NCBI GenBank assembly: GCA_050010595.1
Contig: JBEKKS010000007.1
Coordinates: 68,860 to 132,859 of the forward strand
DNA: 64,000 nt
Source: Palsa-513 sp050010595
GTDB taxonomy: Bacteria; Actinomycetota; Thermoleophilia; Solirubrobacterales; Solirubrobacteraceae
Direction: 5' to 3'
How positions within the stretch are numbered: position 1 is the stretch's first letter; every line of letters starts with the position of its first letter. A model generated the notes under the pieces. The model searched no databases. It saw only the letters and a list, made by a program, of their open reading frames with translations, and was not told the DNA's origin. Positions 1 through 9,601 of the stretch are shown piece after piece. The translations under genes and the position numbers were made by a program.

Positions 1-539
<539 letters not shown>

Positions 540-618
540 AAGCCCAACCGGCGCTGGGCTATCGCGCCCGGCCATTCAGCCTCCGGCCAAACGTGCCGAT
601 AGACGCTGTTGAAGCGCC

Positions 619-1698
619 ATGGCTATCGAGTTCTCCGAAATCCTCCTTGAGGTCGTGGCACGCCGCGCCTCGGACCTTCACCTGACGGCAGGTGCGCCAC
701 CGACGCTGCGCGAGCGCGGGAAGCTCGCGCCGATTGCGGGCTACCCGGCCCTCACTCCGGAGGACACGCGCGAGTTCATCTACTCGATCCTCTCGACCGA
801 TCAGCGCCGTCGACTCGAGACCGATCTGCAGATCGATTTCGCCTACCTCGTTCCAGGGAAGGCTCGCTTCCGTGTCAACGCGTTCTTCCAGCGCAGCTCG
901 CTCGCGGCCGCATTTCGGCTGATCCCGACGCAGATGGTTGCGATCGACGACCTTGGCCTCCCGCCGATCGTCCACGGACTGACGACCAAGCCGCGCGGCC
1001 TTGTTCTCGTCACGGGCCCGACCGGCTCCGGCAAGACGACTTCGCTCGCGGCGATGATCGACGAGATCAACTCGACGCGCGCCGAGCACATCATCACGAT
1101 CGAGGACCCGATCGAGTTCCTGCACACGCACAAGCAGTCGCTGATCAACCAGCGCGAGCTCGGCGCTGACGCAACCGGCTTCGGCCCCGCACTGCGCGCG
1201 GCGCTGCGCGAGGACCCCGACGTGATCCTCGTCGGCGAAATGCGCGACCTCGAGACGATCTCGACCGCACTGACTGCGGCCGAGACAGGCCATCTCGTCT
1301 TCGCGACCCTCCACACACAGGACGCGGCTCAGACGATCGACCGCGTGATCGACGTGTTCCCGCCTGAGCAGCAGAACCAGGTTCGCGTTCAGCTATCGGT
1401 GACGCTCCAGGGCGTGATGAGCCAGACGCTGCTGCCGACCGCTGACGGCTCCGGTCGCTGCGTCGCCTGCGAGGTGCTGATCCCGACCCCGGGCGTGCGC
1501 AACCTGATCCGCGAGGCCAAGGCTCACCAAATCCCGTCCGCGATCCAGACCGGCGCGAACGTCGGGATGCAGTCGATGGACAGTTGCCTGGCGACGCTCG
1601 TGCGCGCCGGCAAGATCACTCTGGAAGTTGCCAAGGTTCGCTCCTCGCAGCCGGAGGAACTTGCACGCCTGCTCGGCGAGGTCTCGCTCGCGGCATGA
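619..1698 (+). CDS. pilT: Type IV pilus retraction ATPase PilT
   Basis: A 359-residue protein of typical PilT length. Walker A GPTGSGKTT lies near residues 133-141, the Walker B region DVILVGEMRD near 200, and the His box ATLHTQDA follows. It lacks the Cys pairs seen in the preceding PilB fragment, as expected for the retraction motor. The N-terminus (ASDLHLTAGAPP) is the usual PilT opening. Its stop overlaps the pilC start (ATGA), so the two are probably translationally coupled. It acts as a hexamer at the pilus base and depolymerises pilin to drive twitching or DNA uptake. Confidence 0.95.
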   Translation: MAIEFSEILLEVVARRASDLHLTAGAPPTLRERGKLAPIAGYPALTPEDTREFIYSILSTDQRRRLETDLQIDFAYLVPGKARFRVNAFFQRSSLAAAFRLIPTQMVAIDDLGLPPIVHGLTTKPRGLVLVTGPTGSGKTTSLAAMIDEINSTRAEHIITIEDPIEFLHTHKQSLINQRELGADATGFGPALRAALREDPDVILVGEMRDLETISTALTAAETGHLVFATLHTQDAAQTIDRVIDVFPPEQQNQVRVQLSVTLQGVMSQTLLPTADGSGRCVACEVLIPTPGVRNLIREAKAHQIPSAIQTGANVGMQSMDSCLATLVRAGKITLEVAKVRSSQPEELARLLGEVSLAA

Positions 1699-2918
1699 GC
1701 ACGTTCGCGTTCAAGGCGACAGATCTAAACGGCGGCCAGCTCCACGGAACGGTTGAGGCCGACAGCAAGCAGGCGGTCTCCGACCAGCTGAAGTCGCGTG
1801 GCCTGATCGTCCTCGATGTCAACGAGCGGCGCGGGCTCTCAGACCTGAACGTCAACGTCTTCGAGCGGGTTACGCTCAGTGACCTCGCGATCTTCTCGCG
1901 CCAGCTCGCGACGATGGTCTCCTCGGGCATGACGATCCTGCGCTCGCTGTTCGTGCTCGAAGAGCAGGTCGAGAATGCGAAGCTCAAGGAGACGATCGTC
2001 GCGGTCCGCAAGGACGTCGAGGCGGGCTTGCCGCTGAGCGACGCGCTCGGCAGGCATCCGAAGATCTTCGGGCCGCTGTTCGTCTCGATGACCCGCGCCG
2101 GCGAGATCGGCGGCGTACTCGAGCAGTCGCTCGTACGGATCGCGGACCAGCTCGAGAAAGAGGACGCGCTGCGCCGGCAGGTGCGCTCCGCGATGGTCTA
2201 CCCGGCCGTCGTCAGCACGGTCGCCCTGCTCGTAATGGTCGTGCTTGTCGTCTACATCGTCCCGGTCTTTGCGACGGTCCTGCAGCAATACGGCACGTCA
2301 GCCTCGGGCAAGCAGCTGCCATTCATCACGCAGATCACGGTCTCGGTCTCCCACGCTATGACCAGCTATTTCTGGGCTTTCCTGATCGGTATCGGTGTCC
2401 TGAGCTACAGCTTCATCCACTGGAAGCGCTCCAACCGCGGCCGCTCTCAGTGGGACATGTTTCGCCTGAAGATCCCATTCAAGATCGGCGACATAGTTCA
2501 GAAGATCTCGATCGCGCGCTGGGCGCGGACGCTCTCCTCGCTCACGGCGGCGGGCGTGCCGCTGCTCGAGGCGCTCGACATCACCGGCAAGACCGCCGGC
2601 AACGTCGTCGTGCAACGGGCGATGGGCGACGTCATCGCCTCCGTCAAAGCCGGCGGCACGATCGCCGACCCGATCTCGAAGTCGCCGGTCTTCCCGATGA
2701 TGGTCAGCCACATGGTCTCCGTCGGGGAGTCGACCGGCGAGCTCGACTTCATGCTGGGCAAGATCGCCGACTTCTACGAGGAGCGCGTCAACGCCTCGAT
2801 CAAGGCCCTCACGTCGATCCTCGAGCCGGTGATGATCGTGTTCATCGGCGGCATGGTCGGCTTCATCGTGATCGCGATGTACCTGCCGCTGTTCAAGGTC
2901 TACAACCAGGTCCAGTAG
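1695..2918 (+). CDS. pilC: Type IV pilus inner-membrane platform protein PilC
   Basis: 407 residues from the ATG at 1695, which overlaps the pilT stop by 4 bp. An earlier in-frame start at 1584 would lie inside pilT and adds 37 residues unlike the family. The protein opens with FAFKATDLNGGQLHG, usual for PilC/GspF, and has two T2SSF domains of about 120 residues. Each is followed by hydrophobic segments (about residues 165-195 and 215-235, and a last one near the C-terminus). It is the membrane platform that couples PilB and PilT to pilin insertion and removal. Confidence 0.95.
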   Translation: MSTFAFKATDLNGGQLHGTVEADSKQAVSDQLKSRGLIVLDVNERRGLSDLNVNVFERVTLSDLAIFSRQLATMVSSGMTILRSLFVLEEQVENAKLKETIVAVRKDVEAGLPLSDALGRHPKIFGPLFVSMTRAGEIGGVLEQSLVRIADQLEKEDALRRQVRSAMVYPAVVSTVALLVMVVLVVYIVPVFATVLQQYGTSASGKQLPFITQITVSVSHAMTSYFWAFLIGIGVLSYSFIHWKRSNRGRSQWDMFRLKIPFKIGDIVQKISIARWARTLSSLTAAGVPLLEALDITGKTAGNVVVQRAMGDVIASVKAGGTIADPISKSPVFPMMVSHMVSVGESTGELDFMLGKIADFYEERVNASIKALTSILEPVMIVFIGGMVGFIVIAMYLPLFKVYNQVQ

Positions 2919-2932
2919 CGGCTGCAGTCCTC

Positions 2933-2949
2933 GGCGGCCTTCGGCCGCC
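2933..2949 (+). terminator. Hairpin after pilC
   Basis: A perfect inverted repeat with 7-bp arms GGCGGCC / GGCCGCC and loop TTC, 15 bp beyond the pilC stop. No T-run follows, so it is a candidate transcript end or 3' stabiliser rather than a classic intrinsic terminator. Confidence 0.4.
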
Positions 2950-3033
2950 TGCGGGCTTCGCAGCTTCGGGCGGGCGGTGGTGGTTGGAGTAGGCGTGCGG
3001 AGCCAGGTGTCACGCTTCTGACCGGTCGGAGGC

Positions 3034-3588
3034 GTGGTGGGAGGAGGGTGGCTGGGGAGCTGGAAAGCCCTTGTCGTGGGTCGCGTGGTCGCAGTGGTCT
3101 TGTGCATCCTCGTGGCGGTGGTTGTGTCGGCGGCTGCTGCGGCGGAACAGTTCCCGCCGTCCGTGTACCCGCCGGCGGTCAAGTCGCACGGGATTCTGCC
3201 CGGCTGCCCAAATCCAGCGGGCCTCGAGGCGTTTGATGCGAGCGCCACTCGGCTTGCGCTGCGTGGCGCGAGCGCCTATGACCGCGAGAGCTTGCAGACT
3301 GATCTGCGCGACTCGGACCGGTCGTGGTGGTCCGCGGTGCGTGCAATGTGGCGCACCGGAAAACCTGAGCAAGCGGTCACATTCCAGGTCGTCGAGGGCT
3401 CACAGTCGTTGGAGAGCAGCGGCTACGCGCCCTTCGTGCGATCCTCGTGCGGGCGCTCGCTTGTCGCCATGTCGTTGATCGTCGACATCGGTCCGCGCGA
3501 GACTGCCACGCAGCACTGCGAGGCGTGCATCTCGCAGCTTTTCTTCGTCGACCGTCGCGGCCACGCGCTGGTCTACTACCTCTATTGA
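3034..3588 (+). CDS. Secreted or membrane-anchored hypothetical protein
   Basis: 184 residues from a GTG start. Residues about 13-38 form a long hydrophobic segment ending in Ala repeats (VVSAAAAAEQ), so a signal peptide or N-terminal anchor is likely. The mature part has several Cys residues (PGCPNP, SSCGRS, QHCEACIS), which suggests an exported, possibly disulphide-bonded domain. I recognise no family. It follows pilC by about 115 bp on the same strand and could be a pilus accessory, but that is only positional. The last 7 bp overlap the convergent VOC gene. Confidence 0.65.
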   Translation: MVGGGWLGSWKALVVGRVVAVVLCILVAVVVSAAAAAEQFPPSVYPPAVKSHGILPGCPNPAGLEAFDASATRLALRGASAYDRESLQTDLRDSDRSWWSAVRAMWRTGKPEQAVTFQVVEGSQSLESSGYAPFVRSSCGRSLVAMSLIVDIGPRETATQHCEACISQLFFVDRRGHALVYYLY

Positions 3589-3995
3589 GGTGCGGCGTCG
3601 CCGAACAGGCTCGCGAGCACGATCGCGTAGCCGTTGGGATCGCGTAGCCAGATCTCGCGATGGTTCGGCCCGCCCGAGCCGTCGGGCGGGTTTCGGTGTG
3701 CGCCGATCACGACCTCGGCACCGAGCTCGTGTGCTCGCGCGACCGCCGCATCGAAGTCATCGACCTCGAACCAGAGCAGGACGCCGTTGCCGTAGGGCCG
3801 CACCGCCGGATCGGCGATCGGGCCGTGGTGGTGGGCAACATCCCAGGCGTGCAACTGCATGACGAGCCGGCCATCCCGATCGATCAGCCGCTCGTAATCC
3901 GGGCCACCGTGATCTGATCGCGCCCCGAGCAGGCGCTGATACCAGGCACTCGTCGCCTCGACGTCATCGACACAGAGCAGCGGCTGCGGGCGCAT
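3582..3995 (-). CDS. VOC (glyoxalase/bleomycin-resistance) family protein
   Basis: 137 residues with the single-module VOC pattern: an N-terminal LLCVDDVEATSAWYQRLLG, a central GNGVLLWFEVDDFDAAVARA, and a C-terminal IWLRDPNGYAIVLAS. These proteins dimerise and use a divalent metal; substrates cannot be read from sequence. It is convergent with the preceding secreted-protein gene, with a 7-bp overlap at the stop codons. The start is the ATG at 3995. Confidence 0.85.
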   Translation of the reverse strand: MRPQPLLCVDDVEATSAWYQRLLGARSDHGGPDYERLIDRDGRLVMQLHAWDVAHHHGPIADPAVRPYGNGVLLWFEVDDFDAAVARAHELGAEVVIGAHRNPPDGSGGPNHREIWLRDPNGYAIVLASLFGDAAPQ

Positions 3996-4399
3996 CGGGC
4001 TAGCATTCTGTCATCTTCACACCCACGCGCATCGAGGCCCGCGACTCGCCGTTTGCGGGCGTCAGCGGACGTCTCCTCGCCCCCGCGCTGGCCGCAGCTC
4101 TCGCCGCAGTCGCACTGCTCACGGGCGTCAGCGGGGGCGATCTCGCAGCTGCCACCTACCGTGTCGACCTGTTCCGGCGCGTCGGTCTCGCGCTGTGGGA
4201 TTCGAACTGGTACGCGGGCCACTGGACGCTCGACTATTCGCTGCTGTTCGCGCCGATCGGTGCAACGCTGTCGATCGCCGGCACGGACATCCTCTGCGCG
4301 GCGATCGCCGCTTGGGCCTTCGACCGCCTGGTCGCCCCGCGCTTCGGCAGGCTTGGCCACTTCGCCGCGGCGATCTTCGCCGCGGGCACGCTGGTCCAG

Positions 4400-5584
4400 G
4401 TGGCCGTCGGGCGCGTCCCGTTCCTGCTCGGCGGCACACTCGCCCTGCTCGCCCTGCTCACGGCCTCGCGCCGCCGCTGGTTGATGGCCATCCCGTTTGC
4501 GGCCGCTGCCTCGCTCTCGAGCCCGCTCGCGGGAGCGTTCCTCGCCCTGGCCGCCGGCTCCTGGTTCCTCTCCGATCTGCCGCGGCGCAACGTCTGCGCG
4601 CTGATGCTCGGCGCGGCCGCCGTCCTTCCGGTGCTTGTCCTCGAGCTGCTCTTCCCCGGCCAGGGGACGATGCCCTTCTCGACGCTCGACTTCATCGACA
4701 TGTTCGCTCCGGTCGCGGCGCTGGTTCTGCTGGCCGAGCAGCGCGAGCTGCGCGTCGGCGCCGCGCTCTACGGCGCCGCCGTGCTTGCCTGCTACCTGAT
4801 TCCGAGCGCAATCGGCGTAAACATCGTGCGGCTTGCGACCTGCATCGGTCTCAGCTTGATGGTCGTGCTCGTCCCTGCGCTGCGCCGGCGCGGCATTCCG
4901 GCCCGCTTGCTGTTCCTCGCCGCTGTCGTCTCGCTCGCGCTCGGCGAGTGGGTGCCTGCTGGCGCAGCGTTGCTGGGCGCGCGCGACCCGGAGAGCTCCG
5001 CGTCGTACTTCGCACCGCTGATTGCGTATCTCGTGCCGCACGATCGGCCGCTCGGCCGGATCGAGGTGGTTCCAACGGCAACGCACTGGGAGTCGGTCTA
5101 CGTAGCTCTGCGTCTGCCGCTGGCACGTGGCTGGGAGCGCCAGCTCGACACCGAGGACAACCCGATCTTCTATGTCGCGGGACGGTTGAACGCTCGCAGC
5201 TACCGCGCCTGGCTGCTCGCCAACGGTGTGCGGTTCGTCGCGCTCGCCAACGCCCCGCTCGACTACATCGCCGGCCCAGAGGCTGCACTCGTTCGCTCCG
5301 GCCGCGTTGCGGGTCTGCGTCTCGTCTGGCAGAGCTCGAACTGGCACGTGTACTCCGTCGCCGGCGCGAGCGGCATCGTCAGTGGGCCCGCCAGCCTGCT
5401 CAGCGAGCGGGGACAGCGACTCGTGCTCCAAGCGACGCGCAGCGGGACGGTCCTCGTCCGTGTGCGCTACGCCTCCGGCTGGGTCGTCAGCTCAGGCGCC
5501 GCGTCGATCCGCCGGGCGCCGGGCGGCTGGTTGGCGGTGCACTTCCGCCGGGCGGACCGCGTCACGCTGACGATCAGTGTCTGA
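4400..5584 (+). CDS. Polytopic membrane protein of unknown function
   Basis: 394 residues from a GTG at 4400, the first canonical start. Several hydrophobic segments fill roughly residues 8-190, followed by a soluble C-terminal part with a beta-rich tail. The layout resembles large membrane glycosyltransferase-like or YfhO-like proteins, but no motif settles it. The same frame is open back to 4004 and reads as a convincing membrane-protein N-terminus (LLAPALAAALAAVALLTG, then WDSNWYAGHWTLDYSLLFAP). No ATG, GTG or TTG exists there, so the true start is doubtful. The last 11 bp overlap the convergent RNase D gene. Confidence 0.6.
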   Translation: MAVGRVPFLLGGTLALLALLTASRRRWLMAIPFAAAASLSSPLAGAFLALAAGSWFLSDLPRRNVCALMLGAAAVLPVLVLELLFPGQGTMPFSTLDFIDMFAPVAALVLLAEQRELRVGAALYGAAVLACYLIPSAIGVNIVRLATCIGLSLMVVLVPALRRRGIPARLLFLAAVVSLALGEWVPAGAALLGARDPESSASYFAPLIAYLVPHDRPLGRIEVVPTATHWESVYVALRLPLARGWERQLDTEDNPIFYVAGRLNARSYRAWLLANGVRFVALANAPLDYIAGPEAALVRSGRVAGLRLVWQSSNWHVYSVAGASGIVSGPASLLSERGQRLVLQATRSGTVLVRVRYASGWVVSSGAASIRRAPGGWLAVHFRRADRVTLTISV

Positions 5585-6731
5585 TCTCGACGCGCCCGTC
5601 GTCGGCGACGCGCAGCGTGAGCTCGCCGCGCAGTAACGCGAGCAGCTCCTCGCCGACCAGCGCGCGTCGCCAGCCTCCCAGCGTCCGCACCTCTGGCGGG
5701 CGCTTGCCCAGGCGCACGCGGGCGACGATCGCTGCGAGGTCGGCGCGCGCCGCGACGAGCTCGTAGGCGAGGCCCGCTTCAAGCGCACGCGTGCGCACGA
5801 GCGCCTCGCAAAGCGCGATCTGGGCGACGTCGATCGGCGAGCTCTGGTCATGCTCACGCTCCTCGACAGGGATCGGTGGCCGGCGCGCTCCTTCGGCGAT
5901 CGCGGCGAGCAGCTCTTCGCCGCGGCGACGCAGGTTGCCGGGGTTGACGCCGCGGATCTGATCGAGTTGCTCGGGAGTCCGCGGCGCGCGCTTTGCCAGC
6001 TCGACGATTGCGACGTCGCTGAGGACGGTCGCGGCGGGGCGGTTCTGCTGTTCGGCGAGCCGTTCGCGGTAGTCGATCAGCGCTCGCGCGATCGCGCGCG
6101 CCGGCGGCGTGAGCGAGTTGATCCGCGGTAGGCGTCCGAAGAGAACCTCGGGGTCCCGCGTATCGCTTGCGCCTTCGAGCGCCCGGCACTCTTCGAGTGC
6201 CCACTCGAGACGCCCAGAGGCGCGCAGGCGACGCTCGAGCTCGGACGCCATCTCGAGCAGGTGGAGCACGTCTTCGCGCGCGTACGCGAGCTGCTCGGAA
6301 CTGAGTGGCCGGCGGTCCCAGCGGGTGTAGCTCGCGCTCTTCTGCACGCGCACTCCGAGCAGCTCACGCAGCAGCGTGTCGTAGCCGGCTTGCGCGCTCA
6401 GGCCGGCGAACCCTGCCGCGGTCTGGGTGTCGAAGATCGCGTTGACCTCCGTCTGGGCGACGCGTCGCAGCAGGGCTACATCCTGGCGACCGGCGTGGAC
6501 GATGACGCCGACCTCGGGGTCGGCGAGCAGTCCCGCCAGCGGGCTTAGATCGATCGTGTCGTCGAGAGCGTCGAGCACGAGGACGTCGAGGCCATCCTCG
6601 TCCGCGACGACGAGCTGGATGACGCAGAGCAGCGTGCGATAGCGGCCCTCGCCGACAAACTCGGTGTCGAGGCCGAAGCGGGTGGCGCTGCGGGCGCGCT
6701 GGCTGAACCGCTCGAGGCCGCTCGCGGTCAT
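5574..6731 (-). CDS. rnd: Ribonuclease D
   Basis: 385 residues, the usual RNase D length. Residues about 18-24 (GLDTEFVGE) carry the first D and E of the DEDDy 3'-5' exonuclease site. VIVHAGRQDVALL near residue 95 gives the second Asp region, and YAREDVLHLLEM near 170 the Tyr/Asp pair. A C-terminal HRDC domain follows (SDVAIVELAKRAPRTPEQL ... IRGVNPGN). It trims tRNA and other stable RNA 3' ends. The gene starts at the ATG at 6731 and lies 123 bp downstream of the response-regulator gene on the same strand. Confidence 0.93.
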   Translation of the reverse strand: MTASGLERFSQRARSATRFGLDTEFVGEGRYRTLLCVIQLVVADEDGLDVLVLDALDDTIDLSPLAGLLADPEVGVIVHAGRQDVALLRRVAQTEVNAIFDTQTAAGFAGLSAQAGYDTLLRELLGVRVQKSASYTRWDRRPLSSEQLAYAREDVLHLLEMASELERRLRASGRLEWALEECRALEGASDTRDPEVLFGRLPRINSLTPPARAIARALIDYRERLAEQQNRPAATVLSDVAIVELAKRAPRTPEQLDQIRGVNPGNLRRRGEELLAAIAEGARRPPIPVEEREHDQSSPIDVAQIALCEALVRTRALEAGLAYELVAARADLAAIVARVRLGKRPPEVRTLGGWRRALVGEELLALLRGELTLRVADDGRVEIRH

Positions 6732-6854
6732 GCGAGCGGACCGCCCGGCGCGATCACGTGACCGCCGTGGCAGTTGCGACGCAGCCGGGATGCGAGCACC
6801 ACGATCGCGCCCGGCGCACAGGCCCGCGCGCCGCTTGCGCGCGGCTGCCGAAGG

Positions 6855-7562
6855 CTAGACCTCGGCAAAGCGGTAGCCCGCTCCCCGAACGGTCAGGATC
6901 AGGCGCGGACTCTCCGGCGTGGCTTCGATCTTTTCGCGCAGGTGGCGGATGTGGACATCGATCGCGCGCGGATCGCGGAAGGCGGAGTCTCCCCAGATTG
7001 TTCGCAGGAGCTCCTGGCGGTTGAACAGGTGTCCGGGGTCGCTCATCAGGCAGGCGAGGAGCTCGAACTCGGAGAATGTGAGGCGAACTGTCTCGCCGCG
7101 CGCGGTCACCTCGCGCTGCACACGGTCGAGTGTCACGCCGCCGATGCTCAGTTGCTCGGCGCCTGGTTGGCGTGGCGCCGCGCGCCGCAGCACGGCCCGG
7201 ATGCGGCTGCGCAGCTCAGCCAACCCGAACGGCTTGGTCACGTAGTCGTCCGCGCCGGCCTCGAGTCCGTTCACCGCGTCGGCTTCGCTATCGAGCGCGG
7301 TGAGCATGATGATCGGGACCATGTTGCGCTGCGCCCGCAAGGTGCGGCAGACCTCGTAGCCGTTCGGGCCGGCGCCGAGCGCGACGTCCAGCAGGATCAC
7401 GTCGAACTGCTCGCCCGCGGCGCGTTCGATCGCGGCCGCTCCGTCGGCGACGGCGCTGACGAGGTGGCCCTCCCGCGTGAACGAGTGCGTCAGCGTCTCG
7501 CGCAGCGAGCTCTCGTCATCGACAACGAGAATCGAGAGTGGGTGGGTGGCGTGTGCTTGCAC
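6855..7562 (-). CDS. OmpR/PhoB-family response regulator (orphan)
   Basis: 235 residues from a GTG at 7562, placed just before the receiver domain (PLSILVVDDESS); longer in-frame starts would run into the upstream gene. The receiver has the DD pair near residues 12-13, the phospho-Asp in VILLDVAL, and the switch Lys in DDYVTKPFG. The C-terminal winged helix shows FSEFELLACLM and DVHIRHLREKIE ... VRGAGYRF. The gene begins 10 bp after the stop of the GT39-like gene on the same strand, so co-transcription is likely. No histidine kinase is adjacent. Confidence 0.9.
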   Translation of the reverse strand: MQAHATHPLSILVVDDESSLRETLTHSFTREGHLVSAVADGAAAIERAAGEQFDVILLDVALGAGPNGYEVCRTLRAQRNMVPIIMLTALDSEADAVNGLEAGADDYVTKPFGLAELRSRIRAVLRRAAPRQPGAEQLSIGGVTLDRVQREVTARGETVRLTFSEFELLACLMSDPGHLFNRQELLRTIWGDSAFRDPRAIDVHIRHLREKIEATPESPRLILTVRGAGYRFAEV

Positions 7563-7572
7563 GGTCCTGACG

Positions 7573-9369
7573 CTAGCGCCTGCGCAGGAAGTAGAGGACA
7601 TCCGGACGGTCAACGCCAATCTTGCGTGAGACGTCGATGCCATGTGCGCGAACCCAGGCCGCGCCCGGCGAGCAGCGTGGCAGCTCCAGCTTGTCCGCTG
7701 GCACGCATGGCCCACCGATGTACGCAAAGCGCACGGCGCCCGTGTCGACGAGCGCAGCGAGGCGCGGCAGCGGCAGCAGCTCGTGTTCGTTGTATGAGGT
7801 GAGCGAGAGGATCGGGCGCAGCTCGCGGATGATCAGGTCGCCGACCGAGCTCGGGTCGGCGACGACGAACTCGTAGCGCGCACCGTCGCTGTGCGCGGCG
7901 ATGTAGCTCGAGATCGCATCCACCTCGCTCGGGGCGATCACCCCGGTGTTGCCACTGTCGTACTCGTGGCTGCTGACGAGACCGATCGCGACCCGCAGCG
8001 GTAGCGCGATCGCGGCGACGGTGAGCGCCGCGGCGACCACGCGGCTACGGCTCGGGACGCTGGGCAGAAACAGCGCCAGGACCGCGGCGGCGCCTGCCAG
8101 CACCGTCAGCACGGCGGCGGGGCTCGTGGCGCCGAGCAGCCAGACCGCGTAGAGCGCGAACGCCGCGGCGGCGAGCGGCACGAGCGCGCGACCTCGCGTC
8201 GAGCGCAGCGCCCAAACGAGACCGATGCCGGCGCTTGCCGCGACGGCCGGCGTGAACGCCTCGGCATAGCGCGGATGCAGGCGCGCCATCGCACTGAACA
8301 GTACGAAGCCGGTTGCAAGCCACGCGAGCAGTCCGGCGGCGAGCGCGCGGTCCGGTCCGCGTGCGCGGATCAGCTGGAGCAGTGCCGGTACGCCGAGCAA
8401 CAGCGCCGCGAGCAGCACAAAGCCGATCCGCAGGCCGGAGAGCGGATCGTTGTGCAAGAAGAGTCTCAGCGGACCGGGGGCGGCTATCGCGACGGCTGCG
8501 CGTGCCGCCTCGCTGTTGTTCGCCGGATGCAGCACCGCTGCACCCTGCGCGTTGAGCAAGTTCTGCGTGGCGGATCCAAACAGGCGGTCGTAGCCGTTGT
8601 AGACGAACGTGGCGTTCCAGGCGCTGCCGTTCGTCGAGCCGATCGCGTAGGGCCGCTGCGAGGAGGGGAAGAAAAGGGTGATCGTCAGCCAGGACAGCGC
8701 GACGACGACGAGCGCGGCGCTCGCCAACGCGAGCCGCGCCAGACGGCGCTCGTGCCCGGCCAGCCATGCGAACAGGGCAAGCGCCGGAAGGCAGACAAGT
8801 CCCTGGAAGACCTTAACGTTGAACGCGAGCCCGAGGGCTGCGCCTGCCAGATACAGCCAGCGCGCGCGGCCGGACAGCGCGAAACGCACGATCAGCCAGA
8901 GCGCCGCTACGTTCAGGAACATCGCGACGCTGTCCATCGTGTCGCTGCGCGAGCTGAGCACCGCGATCGGCAGCACGGCGAGCATCAGCCCGCTTGCGAG
9001 GCCCGAGAGCGGCCCGAGCACCCGCCGCACCGCGTCGTAGAGGAGCGGCACGGCAGCCGTCCCGCACAGCGCGGGCGGCAGCTTCAGCGCGACGGCGCCC
9101 CAGCCGAAGATCTGCGTCGAGACGACCTGCAGCCAGACATCCAGCGGCGGCTTGTCGATCGCGATCGTTCCGCCCGGCTCGTAGGCGCCGAAGAAGAAGT
9201 TGTGCAGCGACAGCGACATGCTGCGCACCGCCGCGTCATAGAACGGATCGTCGGGCACCGCGCGCAGCGAGGCGAGACGGAGCCCGGCGCCGATCAGCGT
9301 TATCAACGCGAGCGCCACAAGCTCGGCAGGCGGACGCGGACGTCGTGCATCTGTCTGCGAGGCCGTCAC
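7573..9369 (-). CDS. ArnT/PMT-like (GT39-type) membrane glycosyltransferase
   Basis: 598 residues from a GTG at 9369; a longer ATG start at 9423 would overlap the divergent zinc-protein gene. It has about a dozen membrane segments. The first extracytoplasmic loop YDAAVRSMSLSLHNFFFG, then GTIAIDKPPLDVWLQ, matches the GT39 (protein-mannosyl/ArnT) loop with its acidic site. Such enzymes use polyprenyl-phosphate sugars outside the membrane. The same loop occurs in the gene at 56799-59258 (HNFFF ... SVDKPPLALWLQ), so the two are paralogues. The acceptor is unknown. The response regulator follows 10 bp downstream. Confidence 0.82.
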   Translation of the reverse strand: MTASQTDARRPRPPAELVALALITLIGAGLRLASLRAVPDDPFYDAAVRSMSLSLHNFFFGAYEPGGTIAIDKPPLDVWLQVVSTQIFGWGAVALKLPPALCGTAAVPLLYDAVRRVLGPLSGLASGLMLAVLPIAVLSSRSDTMDSVAMFLNVAALWLIVRFALSGRARWLYLAGAALGLAFNVKVFQGLVCLPALALFAWLAGHERRLARLALASAALVVVALSWLTITLFFPSSQRPYAIGSTNGSAWNATFVYNGYDRLFGSATQNLLNAQGAAVLHPANNSEAARAAVAIAAPGPLRLFLHNDPLSGLRIGFVLLAALLLGVPALLQLIRARGPDRALAAGLLAWLATGFVLFSAMARLHPRYAEAFTPAVAASAGIGLVWALRSTRGRALVPLAAAAFALYAVWLLGATSPAAVLTVLAGAAAVLALFLPSVPSRSRVVAAALTVAAIALPLRVAIGLVSSHEYDSGNTGVIAPSEVDAISSYIAAHSDGARYEFVVADPSSVGDLIIRELRPILSLTSYNEHELLPLPRLAALVDTGAVRFAYIGGPCVPADKLELPRCSPGAAWVRAHGIDVSRKIGVDRPDVLYFLRRR

Positions 9370-9421
9370 TGGCGCGCAATCATCGCACCGGACGCCGCGC
9401 GAACCACTACTCTCGGGCTTC

Positions 9422-9601
9422 ATGGTCGAGGACGCAAACGCCGAGCAACCATCGTCCTGCACCGCTTGTCGCGGCACGGGCACGGTCGTCTCGCACCTTG
9501 GCGGCAGCCCGCAGACGGTCACTTGTCCGTGGTGTGAGGGGAGCGGCGTCTACGTCGCCGGTCACGACGCACAAGCGCACTGGCGCGAGCCGGCAGCCTG
9601 A
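9422..9601 (+). CDS. Mini DnaJ-type zinc-finger protein, 59 residues
   Basis: A short frame from the ATG at 9422 to the TGA at 9599-9601. It contains two CxxCxGxG/CxxCxGSG motifs, CTACRGTG (residues 13-20) and CPWCEGSG (35-42), spaced as in one zinc centre of the DnaJ cysteine-rich domain. No J-domain is present. It probably binds one zinc and may serve as a small redox, chaperone or RNA-binding module. It is divergent from the GT39-like gene, with starts 52 bp apart. The regular Cys pattern makes chance unlikely; the function is unknown. Confidence 0.75.
   Translation: MVEDANAEQPSSCTACRGTGTVVSHLGGSPQTVTCPWCEGSGVYVAGHDAQAHWREPAA

Noticed and set aside
3884..5431. 515-codon open frame on the minus strand
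   Set aside because: The product is dominated by Arg, Glu, Gln and Gly and runs antisense to a membrane-protein gene; a shadow of codon bias.
7025..7040. Sequence resembling a LexA box inside the response-regulator gene
   Set aside because: GAACAGGTGTCC is imperfect in one arm and lies within coding sequence.
8275..9537. 420-codon open frame on the plus strand inside the GT39-like gene
   Set aside because: The composition (Arg/Gln/Glu/His) is typical of an antisense shadow; the minus strand has clear membrane segments and the GT39 loop.
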